Below are positions 32,625 through 43,218 of a stretch of DNA of 64,000 nucleotides, in pieces. The stretch comes from Castanea sativa (lineage: Eukaryota; Streptophyta; Magnoliopsida; Fagales; Fagaceae). The first letter of the stretch is position 1. Each line of letters begins with the position of its first letter. The notes under the pieces were generated by a model. The model was not told the DNA's origin. It was given only the letters and a program-made list of their open reading frames with translations, and did not search any database. Where the stretch lies: the NCBI RefSeq assembly GCF_040712315.1, contig NC_134017.1, positions 1,456,001 to 1,520,000 on the forward strand, in the 5' to 3' direction. The translations under genes and the position numbers were made by a program.

Positions 32625-34440
32625 AATTATAAATTATTTTGAGGGGAAAAAGAATAAAGTTATTTTTAAAAAGTGTAAAACTTCACCATGAATTATTTGT
32701 ACATTACAACATGACGGCTTTAAGAGTAAGGGACACGCTGATCTCGACCATAAGTTTAACCTATGTTTGATGGATGGAGAAAAGAAGAAAAAGTAATTAA
32801 CCCGTAGTTAAGAAAAAAAAAAAAGATACACTACTTAAAAAGAATAATCCCCCCCCCCCCCCCCCCTTTTTATCAACAAATTTATAATTTTTTTTTTTTT
32901 TAATAACTTGATAGTTGGGTGATAAGAGATTTAAATTATGGACATATCTATTTGTGAATAAATTTTTTACTTAAGTTCTCATTTAGATAAATGGTAAGAT
33001 AAAATTAAGTTGTTTATTCAGTTTATTTAACTTATGTATAACTTTCTTTTCAAAAAAAAAAAAAACTTATTTATAACTTTTTTTAAAGTTTTTTTTTTCT
33101 TTTTTTAGTAACAACTACATTTTTGCCAAGTATATTTATTAAGTTCAATAATTTAATGAAAATAAGCTATATATCCCAACATGCACTAAAAGAATAAAAG
33201 ACAAAGATCCAACATTGTCCTAACATAGTTTGAGACCTATAAAGTAATAAATTTAAGTAAGTTTTTTTTTTCAATTTAAATATCAATTAAATAATATTTA
33301 TTTATTTTAAAATCACTCTTATTTTAGAGATACAAATTACAAAATAAGTATCTTCAATTGATAATATTTAATCAATTTAATTTTCTTGCAACATAATCAG
33401 TCTTAGATAGGATTTTATCAATTCTAATTTTAAATGTTTTATTTTTACCAAAAAAAAAAAAACCTATAACTAGTATTTTTTGTATAATTTGATAAGCCAA
33501 TAAGTGAATTTAGGAAAAAAATTTAGTATTTTCGTATTAATCAATAATTTTATATTAGTTATATTAACATTATTATGATAATTTTCATTAATACTCATTA
33601 TCTTTTAACTATTTTTATGAGTTTTTAAATTCTTGTATGAGACTTTCATCTAAATTTTTGTTATATGTTATATATTACAAATAACAAATTTATCAAGAGT
33701 TTCTTTTAGATTTAATTAATTTTATCTACTCTATGTGTGTGTGAGGTTTTTTCATTTCCAGATTGATATTTCAAGTATAAAATTTATATTAAAAAAATAT
33801 TTACAAATAAAATAAACACTTTCTACAATATAAATTATAATATGACGAGAATACCATAAAATATAAACCGTAATAGAATAATAGAATCTAACATATATTA
33901 AAAAAATGCAATATTACAACTCCACTTAATAATAAAATTACCTAATAATCTCAACTATCTGCATGAACTAAATAAACCAAGATTAATTACATGTAGAGAA
34001 TCACATATCTTAGTTTAGTCACAAAATTAACAAGATTAATTACATGTATATATATATATATATATGCTTATTTTATTTCGTGGAAAGCAATTCATGGTTA
34101 AGGAAAGTTAAATTTAAAATTTTAAACTTGATTATGAGAGAGAGAGAGAGAGAGAGAGATTTTGGTATGTGGCTCGAGAGATTAAGTGGTCATTTTAAAC
34201 TATTTATTGCGTAGAAGATTGGTTTGCAAAAATTAAAATTTTAAACTGGTAGGAGAAATTTATTGTCAATATATAATAATTCTATATACTTCTAACTTTT
34301 TTTTTTTTTTTTTGCGAAACAATGTATGGTTTGAATTAGGTTGTGTTTCTATCAATCTAATATTTTAAGGGACCCTCTTGAAATTGGGAGAAATAATGAA
34401 AAACTCGCGCTTTTTGGGATAGGAGGCCTTAGACAAAGAC
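32625..34440. repeat. ~1.8-kb tandem duplication, copy 2
   Basis: Direct partner of 30361-32090. It has extra T and A runs and a C run of 18 at 32849-32866 not present in copy 1. Confidence 0.75.
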
Positions 34441-34441
34441 T

Positions 34442-34765
34442 TAGGGTCCGTTTGGATAGAATTTATTGCTAAAAATTGAAAATACTGTAGCAAAATAATT
34501 TTTAAATGTGTAAATAGTACTGTATGACTCATTTTTAATAAAAAAAAAAAGCTGAAAAGTGAAGTTTGTGGATCCCGTGAACAGTGCACGGGACCCACTT
34601 ACACACAGAAAAGGGCTAAAAAGTCTACTTTTGCAGCTACTGTTTATGTACTGTATATAAATAGTAGCCTTTGTCACTTAAAAAGCTGAGCAGAAAAAAA
34701 AAAAAAAAAAAAAAAAAACTGAAACATGAACATAGACGCAGACACTAGATCCAAACGCCACCTTA
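34442..34765. mobile_element. hAT-type MITE (GGGTCCGTTTGGAT ends)
   Basis: The left end TAGGGTCCGTTTGGATAG and the right end GATCCAAACGCCACCTTA form imperfect inverted repeats. Inside is a GTGAACAGTGCACGGGACCC palindromic segment and a 25-bp A run. Elements with these ends and the ACTGTAGCAAAA phrase are common in tree genomes. The target duplication is unclear. Confidence 0.7.
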
Positions 34766-35417
34766 GACCTGACCTAGCCATGAGATGATTCAACATCTTG
34801 TGCTTTAATGTAAAAATCATCGTCAAGATTGTGGGCGATATGGTCAAAAAGCAAGTCAATTTCCGTCTACAAGTTTCTTAGAATAAATACACCCCTAGCG
34901 AAAAATTTGGCTTCCTTTTTCAAACTCAACTTTGACTCGGTAGATTGGGTTCATTGCCCGATATTTTTCTACAAGTATATATGCAGTGCTCGAACCAGTG
35001 TTTTAATGGCATTGACCGTAGGTTTTTTCCTGAGAGTGGTAGAGATGCCCAAATTACCAATTATTCCAAGTGTTTAAGTTTTTGAGATAGGCTAAATATA
35101 ATCATTTAATCATCCGCTTTTATCGGTTACCATTTTTATCTTACGTAGACTTTCTAATGGCTGTATTTTGACTAACCCATTTTATCCTTACCCTTCTACC
35201 TAAATATTAAAACAATTGAAGATGAACTTGTATCTTATTTACTTGCAAAATATTTAAACTTCAAATTTCCTAAAATTTAAAAAAAAAAAAAAAAAAGAAA
35301 GAATTTAGCATATGTGTTAAACAGTTTCTCCGAAGTAAAAAAAAGGTCTTGTTTATGTCCAAATCTGATATTCTGATTATGTAGCGAATTTATGAATTAA
35401 TTACCAAATAAATCAAG

Positions 35418-35458
<41 letters not shown>

Positions 35459-35489
35459 TCCACAATTTCCTTTTAAAAAATAAAACAGA
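34766..35489. other. Non-coding DNA
   Basis: No supported gene; the 82-codon frame at 34829 looks accidental. An (AAT)n microsatellite lies at about 35419-35457. Confidence 0.4.
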
Positions 35490-36445
35490 CTTGTTCTTTT
35501 TTTAATACCTTGTAGTGGCTAATTTCCTCTCAAGTGAAGTAGCCGAGGATGACTACAAATTAATTTCTTAACATCATTTTCAATTTCATTTGAACATTTA
35601 TCTAACGGGGACATTTACACAAGTAAGTCAATCTCGTGTCGGAAGCTGTACTGGTTTGACCAGTGAAACGATATATTTTGGTACCGATCAATACCAATAT
35701 ACCGTTTCGGGTTTACCGTTATTTTTTATATTTATAAATATATGTGTGTGTGTGTGTGTGTGTATGTATTATAATAAATATAAAAATTTAGTATAAAACA
35801 TTACCTCAATTCAAAATAATTTATTCATGATTTTAGACTTTAACATCAATTAAAAGAGAAAAAAAACACAATATAAAAAATAAAAAGCTAAATTTTTCAT
35901 TGCATACTAAGAAAACAAATAATACTAATAAGTTAATATATATAAGTTACCATTTTACTTTTATAAAAATTCAAAAATTACAAAATTAAAAAGCCTAGTA
36001 CTGGTTGGTATTACCCGAAATTGGCTGGTATGTCCAGTACATGGCCGGTAAGGCTAGTACATGGCCAGTATTTAAACCGGTATGAAACATTGGCGTTTCA
36101 ATATAGGTATACGTACCGGTACGATACCAGTACGGTATCGACTACATTGCATTTATGCATAAAGAATCATGGAGGACGGCCAATGCACCAAGCCATTAAA
36201 AGACGGATGAGTGACATAGGTTTTATATATTTGTGCCAAATCTTTAATTAGATTTCATTATCACGTCTTGCTCGTAAATGCACCTAGTCCTCGGTATATA
36301 CCTTTTTTTTTAGAATACTAAATTTTAACACTCACAGGAGGAGAGAAAAGAATGTCTTAAAGAAACTTACAGTGGTATATGCCTTGGTCTGTAGTTATTA
36401 ACGAGGGAAAAAAGAAATATTATTTTGTACGATGATTGTACAAAA
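35490..36445. repeat. Duplicated segment A, interrupted by an insertion
   Basis: The flanks of the insertion (35490-35628 and 36150-36445) match segment B at 37870-38215. Shared phrases are GTGAAGTAG, AATTTCTTAACATCATTTTC, TTTGAACATTTATCTAA, GAATCATGGAGGACGGCCAA, ATAGGTTTTATA and TATATGCCTTG. In B they are contiguous. Confidence 0.75.
35629..36149. mobile_element. hAT-like insertion rich in GGTAC palindromes (~521 bp)
   Basis: This is the extra sequence of segment A relative to B. The right end GTACGGTATCGACTACATTG resembles the right end of the element at 23687 (ACGGAATCAATAACAATG on the matching strand, about 13 of 18 bases), and the subterminal region is likewise packed with GTACCGG, CCAGTAC and CCGAAAT phrases. 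A (TG)n lies at 35745-35763. An exact target duplication was not resolved. Confidence 0.6.
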
Positions 36446-37869
36446 ATCTTAGATCAATTATTCCAAAGTCTAAGCCATTAGCAAAAGGACATAACACGCC
36501 TCAAACATATCAAAACCTCACAAGGTGAAAAATTATATTTAAAAAAAAAAAAAAACATTGGTGGTTGAGTCCAATAAAATACGTTAATTGACCCTAGAGA
36601 ACTATTGGATGTCGAGTAAACCTATGAAAATCCTTCAACCAACGTGTTGATGATTAAATTAATAAATTTTTTTTTATTGAAGTTCCCCTTATAATTATTT
36701 TCCATTTTATTTTCTACATCTTATCGTGGATTTCGCCTACATAACCAGCAACGGAGTTACGTGTAAATCTAGGGTTCGTGATCCCAGCAATTCTTTGAGA
36801 TCAACATCATGCATGTTATGTCTTTTCTGTTAATCGCACGCTTGCGTCAAACTTTCATAAATATGCACAAACACATACATCTATATACTAATATAATTCA
36901 GTGTTTCTTACCAACATAGTTCACAAATTGGTGTCGTTGGTTTCCTCCTCTATCTTTACCAACATAGTTCGCAAACTGCGAATAAACAACACATTCAAAC
37001 ACATGAGAAAGAGAGCAACAGTGTTCAGCTCAATCTAGAATTAAGTTGTTTTCGTTGAGATACTCACAAAGCGCGAGTTCGATGCGAAAGGCTAAAGGAT
37101 GAAGATGACAGTACAAGATGCGGTTGATGTCCTACTGTTTTAACACGATCATTTTTCTTAATATCTTCTAGAATTTCTTCACGATGATAATCACTAGCGA
37201 GAGAGATAGAGCAATAGCGTTCACCCTAGATTCAAGCCCATCCAGATGTCGGTGTCTGATTCGTTGAGCTGTTGGTGCAGTAGCCGTTGATTTAGTACGT
37301 TAGTCATTACTTCTACAGTCTTGAATCACAAAGCAGAAATTTGCAAGGACAGAACAAATATACAAGGAATACAGCTAACGAAATACGTACCAAGCTAAGA
37401 ATCTTCCTTCATAAAAATTATATAAATAAATAAAAAAATTCCAACGAGAAAGAACCAACTGAGAGAAAGAGAAAATAAATAATGAAGTGAGGAAATTAGC
37501 CTAAGAAGGAGGCCTCGAAAGACAATAGCCCCAGGAGTCAGAACTCAGAAGGGTTCCGCAGAGGAAGGGCAGATTAGTTAGAAAGCTTTGCTTGAGGGTT
37601 ATTCCCCTCTATTTTTTGCTGCATTGCATTATCTTCTGGTCCGTTAGGATTGAAGAAGAGGAAGGGAGAGCATGGTAGAGTAGATTAAAATTGACTCAAA
37701 ATTAGCTTACTTTCAGCTAACTCTATTCTACTCTCCTTCACTCTTCTCTCTCAATCTAAACTCTAAAGGAAACGGGAAGACTGTTTATAATTTCCTATGA
37801 TATATATAGAAGTCTGGGAAGGTACTACCTCAGCCTTTTTTTTGTCAGCAAACTACTACTATCTCTTAT
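36446..37869. other. Non-coding spacer between duplicated segments
   Basis: No gene supported. Minus-strand sequence at 37670-37800 has a TATATAT run and a GA-rich leader-like stretch, but the first ATG opens only nine codons. Confidence 0.35.
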
Positions 37870-38215
37870 TAATTTTAATACCTTAAGTAATCGCCTTGTA
37901 ACAGCTAAATTTCCTACTAGGTGAAGTAGTCAAGGATAATTACAAATCAATTTCTCAACGTCATTTTCACCTTCGTTTGAACGTTTGTCTAATTGGGACC
38001 TCAACCTGTAAGGAATCATGGAGGACGGCCAATGCAACAAAGCACTAAAACACAGATCAGTGCCATAGGTTTTATAAATTTCTTTTAAATTTCATTCTCA
38101 CCTATTGATCGTAAACAAACCTAGTCCTAGTATATGCCTTGCTCCATGGTCATTAAAAAGGAAAAACAAATAGTACTATTTTGTATGATGATTGTGCAAA
38201 AATGTTAAAGACTAA
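37870..38215. repeat. Duplicated segment B (uninterrupted)
   Basis: Counterpart of 35490-36445 without the insertion, so it shows the empty site. It ends at the start of the transposon at 38220. Confidence 0.75.
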
Positions 38216-38219
38216 TTAA

Positions 38220-39073
38220 GATTGTGTTTGTTTCGGGTGTAAATGGATTTGGGGAAATATTTTACACCCTATGCGTGTTTGGTTGCACATATAAAATATG
38301 GTCAAACTGAAAATATTTTCATTTAATCGTAAAATAAGGCCTTTTGACCTGTAAAATATTTTACAAATTAGTTTTACCTACAATTCATTTTCCGGACTCG
38401 CACACCCGGAGAGAGAGAGAGAGCTAGAAGGGAAAGTGAAGAAGACAACCCAACCTACCTTTGCCAGTCATATCGCGCCGCAGGTTCATGCCTCAGCCTC
38501 AGCCTTACCAGACCGTCGTCGTCTTCGCTACAGATCTACACCACCAGTCAAGGAAGCTTTTTCTATTCTCTCTTCCTCCCTCTCTTTCCCTCTGACCAAC
38601 GAAAGCTAAGAAGCTAACATGATCTCCGATCTACAAACCAATCTCATTGTTGTCGCCTCCTTTAGACCCACCCACCAATCTCACCGATGTTAGACCCACC
38701 CACCGATCTCGCCTCCTTCAGACCCACCCACCAATCTATGGTCCTTTACCTCTCTCTTTCTCTCAATCTATCTCTCTCTCTCCCTCTCTCACGATCGGTG
38801 CTTATTTTTTAGAAAGACTGAATTTTTTTTTTGTTATGTTTTTTGTTGATTTGGTTTATATGTCTAGATTTCCTATTATAATATTTGTTTGGAAGCTGAG
38901 AAAATGTGTTTTCTAGAGAATTTTCAGGAACACAACCAAACACTTTAAAATATTTTCCAAAACATTTTTTGTGATGCGACCAAATACCTGAAAATATTTT
39001 CATTTCTGAAAAATATTTTCACTGGAAAATATTTTACACTTTGAAATCATTTTACATTGAGCCAAATACAACC
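38220..39073. mobile_element. Non-autonomous DNA transposon with GTGTTTG ends
   Basis: The left end GATTGTGTTTGTTTCGGGTG and the reverse complement of the right end GGTTGTATTTGGCTCAATGT form inverted repeats. Subterminal regions on both sides are rich in AAAATATTTT(A/C)CA motifs. The interior is CT-rich with no transposase. The class is not certain (hAT or MULE-type). Confidence 0.6.
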
Positions 39074-39387
39074 TAATATTACTGAAAAAGTTTAAGTCAT
39101 GATTAGTGTTAGGGTACATTATTTTTACACCTAATATTATTTAAATAGCACCTATTTATTTTCAAACATCACCAACAAATTATTGGGCTTCCCTAAATAT
39201 TTTTTACTATTATTATGCTAGCCCACAACTATTCTTCTTTCCATCACAAAATTGGGCTACAAATATAAAACACTATAAGACCCAATATTTTTGTAAAGAC
39301 TAATCCCAAATTATTTATTTTATTGAGCAAGTTAAAATCTCATTCTTTTCCAAAACCTAAGAATTTTTTATGCTTAGCAACATTTGA

Positions 39388-39535
39388 AAAGCCCATGATT
39401 CAAATACATGGAAAAAACAATTGTTCATTGGAATTCAAATCCATAATTAAAGTTCATGATTCAAATACATGGCAAAACAATTTTATCAATGGAATTCAAA
39501 TCCATAACCAAAGCCCATGATTCAATTTCATGGAA
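39388..39535. repeat. 61-bp tandem repeat, about 2.4 copies
   Basis: CATGATTCAAATACATGG recurs at 61-bp steps (39394, 39455, 39516), joined by GGAATTCAAATCCATAA. It abuts the 34-bp array. Confidence 0.8.
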
Positions 39536-39548
39536 AATTATTTATCAA

Positions 39549-39790
39549 AAAGCCCAGTTCTCACTAGCAACATCAACAAGCCTAGTTCCCACTGGCAATA
39601 TCAAAAAGCCCAGTTTTCACTAACAACATCAAGCCCAATTCTCACTGGCAACATCCAAAAGTCCAGTTCTTACTAGCAACATCAAAACGGTCAATTCTTA
39701 CTGGCAATATCAAAAAGCCTAGCTATCATTGGCAACATTAAAATCCCAATTCATATTGACAACATCAAAAGCCCAATTTACGTTGGTACT
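39549..39790. repeat. ~34-bp minisatellite, about 8 copies
   Basis: The unit is close to AAAGCCCAGTTCTCACTGGC plus AACATCA. Individual units differ by several substitutions and one is shortened. Confidence 0.8.
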
Positions 39791-41000
39791 ATTTTATCAA
39801 AAGCCTAAGACTATTAGCACTTGGCAAAAATACTATGTCATACTTATTTTACTTAAAAGTTGAATGATGAACAATGTTTCAATTTCTTAAACATTTCTAT
39901 AATCTATGGCAATCATCTTACAAGAGCTCATGGAAAGTTATTTATCTTAAAAATTATGATATCATAAACCCATGGAATTTATATAGAACCCGCAGTCACT
40001 ATTTATGTCACAACATTCATAAATATTTGTTTTCAATGCTCATGGTAACTATTCACCATTTAAATTATAATGTGATTATCAGAAACCATAAACATTACTT
40101 ATGATATGGAACTATCGTTTCAAAAAATAATGAATATTATTTGTAAAAGCATTTTGAAGTAATTAAGCTTATGTTGTTATTTTAAATATTACAACTCATT
40201 GCCCAAAGACCCGTTACAAAAATTTATCGGAACCCAAAATATTCACTAATGATAAGAGTCAATGAGGGATGAAAACCCATGGCAATATGTATTATTGATG
40301 ACCATTTTGTAGGTCCAAATATGGGATGAACATAGCCCAGCCCAAAGGGTCCAGCCCACATGAGCAAGCCTAATCCAAAGTGGGCTTAAACTTTGACACC
40401 TAGCTTAGGTTGTTGAAATCTTGCATCCTAGGATCCAAATCTTAGTTGCAACACTAGCATCCTTCTTCAATGCATGTCTTAACCTCATTGGCTGAATATG
40501 ACCTCAGAGATCCAGGCATTTAATGCAAGATTACCCTGATTTTACCCATGTGTGACATTGCCCAAAGAGGCAAGACAACCCAAAAGAGAATCCACAACTC
40601 ATTGCCAAATCCTAGGATAATTAAGTTTCCTATTTAGTCTCTTGATCAGTCCTATGTTTTGGAATTTTGCTAACTACTACATCCCTAAACACTACTATAA
40701 AAGGATAAGCACACCAGCCCATGCAAATAACACACACTAATTCCTCTGAAATTTCTGGTATGCTTGTCACTTTGCTTGTAGTTTAACTCTCCCCAACTCA
40801 TAGATCATTCCCTTTAGCCCACACTCACTTAACCTTAAAAATTCCTTTTTCCTTTTCTGCATATTCTAAGCCCATAAATGCTTCCTAATTAGTCATAAAC
40901 AACCCCTTACCCATTGAAGACTTAGCTTCAGCATTAATTCCATCATAGCACCACAAGCATACATACCCACTCACTCAAAATAGTCTACACTCAATATCTT
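39791..41000. other. Non-coding DNA, possible LTR-like part
   Basis: The stretch 40590-40790 has a TATA-like ACTATAAAAGGATAAG at about 40693 and GGGCCC/CAGCCC phrases common in plant LTRs. I cannot define element ends. Confidence 0.35.
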
Positions 41001-42185
41001 CCCTGACACTACGCGACACGCTCTGCCCTGACGGTCTTCATGTATCAATGGGTCGTTAGGTACCAAGAGGTCGTCAGGTACCCAACATTCGTCAAGTACC
41101 TTCCCTGACACTGCGCGACACATTCTGCCCTAGCGGTCGTCATGTATCAATAGGTCGTTAGGTACCAAAAGGTCATCAGGTACCCAAAGGTCGTCAAGTA
41201 CCTTCCTTGACACCGTGCGACACGTTCCACCCTGACGATCGTTATGTATCAATGGGTCATCAGGTATTAAAGGGTCGTCAGGGACCCAGCGGTCATTAGG
41301 TACCTTCCTTGCCATCGCGTAACACACTCTGCCCTGATGGTCATCATTTATCAATGGGTCGTCAGGTACCCAGCAGTCGTTAAGTACTTTCCTTGACATG
41401 GTGCGACACGCTCTGCTTAACGGTCGTCACGTATCAATTAGTCGTCAAGTACCAAGGGGTCATCAAGTACCCAGCGATCATCAGTTATCTTCCCTGACAC
41501 TGTGCGACACGCTTCACTCTGACGATCGTCATGTATCAATTGGTTGTCAAGGACCCATCGGTCATTAGGTACCTTCCCTGACACCATGTGACACGCGTCG
41601 CCCTAATGGTCGTCACATATCAATGGGTTGTCAGGTACTAACAGGTCATCAAGTACCCAATGGTTGCCAAGTATCTTCCCTGACACTGCGCGACACGTTC
41701 TACCCTGACGGTCGTTATGTATCAATGGGTCATTAGGTACCAAGAGGTCGTCAAGTACCTAATGGTCGTCAAGTACCTTCTCTAACACTGCGTGATATGC
41801 TCTGCCTTGATGGTTGTCACGTATCAATGGGTCTTTAGATACTCAACAGTTGTCAGGTACTCAACAGTCGTCAGGTACCATCCTTGACACCGCGCAACAC
41901 GTTCCGCCCTGACGGTTGTCATGTATCAACGGGTTGTTAGGTACCAAGGGGTTGTTAGGGACCCAGCGGTCGTCAAGTACCTTCCCTGACACCACGCGAC
42001 ACGCTCCGTCCTGACAGTCGTCATGTATCAATGGGTCATTAGGTACCAAGAGGTCGTCAGGTACCCAACAGTAGTCAGGTACCCAACAGTAGTCAGGTAC
42101 CTTCCCTGATACCACGCGACACATTCCACCCTGACGGTCATCATGTATCAATAGGTCATCAGGGACCTAGCAGTCGTTAGGTACC
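41001..42185. repeat. 102-bp minisatellite, 12 units, with 18-bp subunits
   Basis: Unit starts (CCCTGACAC and variants) fall at 41001, 41103, 41205, 41307, 41391, 41492, 41576, 41678, 41780, 41882, 41984 and 42104. Steps are mostly 102, twice 84 and once 120, that is 102 plus or minus 18. Each unit contains GGTCGTCAGGTACC-type 18-bp subunits, a GCGCGACACGCTCTGCC segment and ATGTATCAATGGG. Because 102 and 18 are multiples of three, minus-strand frames stay open through several units (repeating WVPDD and PLIHDDRQGG). I do not claim a protein. Confidence 0.88.
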
Positions 42186-43218
42186 AAGGAAATACATGTG
42201 TTGATATATACTAACTAAATTATTTTAACTTGTTTTTGAAATATAAAATTGGTTAGACTTGTTTAATATGTGTGTGTGTTTTAGATCTATAGATGTTATG
42301 CTTATATGTTGAGAGATGTCTTAAGAGCTTAACATGTTGATTGTATTTTTGGTTGAGTAGCTTGCTTATTGTTTTTATCTCCTTGTGCTTTTCCCTTTAA
42401 AAAACTCCTTTTCTTCAAGCTCGACAGCTCCTCGACAAATTCTCTTTCTATCAAGCCTTCTTTCTCTTTTCTCAGTAGCATCTTGACAGCTTCTCAATCC
42501 ATCAAGATTTCTGGGTTCCTACTCGACACATTCTCGATAGCTTCTTCCATCCATCGAGCCAAATTTCTGTGCATTCTGTTTCTCGATAAATTCTTGACAG
42601 ATTCTCGATCCATTGAGGTGAGTTTTGCCGTTAATAGATCCTTGACAGCATCTCGACAATTTCATTTCTGTCGAGATTTAGTGCTTAACAAATTCTCGAT
42701 AGCTATCTCGATCTATCAAGCTGCGATTTCATTTTCTCTTCTCTCTCTTGATAGATTTTCTTTCTCTCTTGATCCAAACACTTTTCTAACACTTAAATCT
42801 CCTCACCCACGTGATTTCTGACCTACATCAGGCTCAAATAACTTGGTAAGCATCCTAAATCCCTTCTTTTACATGCATTCATGCATTTTAGACCTAGGTT
42901 TTGGATTCTTGCTATATTTTTAGGTTTTTTTTTTTTTTTTTTTTTTGTGAAATTGAAGGGTTGGGGTTTCTGAAATTGATATCACATGATCATGCATTGC
43001 ACTCTAACTGCAGTATAACAATATTTCATGAATTAGATGTGTGTGCTTGATTATTGTTATGAGTGCTGATAGGTTTAGATTGGGTTTTACCCATGATACT
43101 TTTAATTTTTGCACGTCACATGTTCATGCATTTTTCATGCATACGTTCTTTCTTTTCTTTTCTATTCTAAGCATGTGTTATGTTTCCTTCTGTTCTCTCT
43201 CTCTCGGATAGACTGTGT
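42186..43218 (+). other. Leader of an LTR-element gene with TCGACA/TCGATAG repeats
   Basis: The stretch 42420-42760 repeats short phrases such as CTCGACAAATTCT, CTCGATAGCTTCT and ATCCATCGAG in both orientations. A 150-codon frame here is probably by-product. The stretch 43100-43218 is a CT-rich leader ending at the start codon used below. Confidence 0.45.

Noticed and set aside
37560..37810. Promoter and start of a minus-strand gene
   Set aside because: TATATAT and a GA-rich leader are present, but the first ATG gives only nine codons and no splice continuation was found.
41130..42151. Minus-strand frames with repeating VPDD peptide
   Set aside because: The minisatellite unit length is a multiple of three, so long frames are expected; no start context or conserved domain. 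Mentioned as a finding, not called as a gene.
41001..42185. Possible CRISPR array
   Set aside because: Repeats are contiguous 102-bp units without unique spacers, and the DNA is plant nuclear.
43109..43218. Upstream ATG at 43109 as start of the Transposase_32-type protein
   Set aside because: The first 37 codons are CT-rich leader sequence without family similarity; ATG at 43219 fits better.
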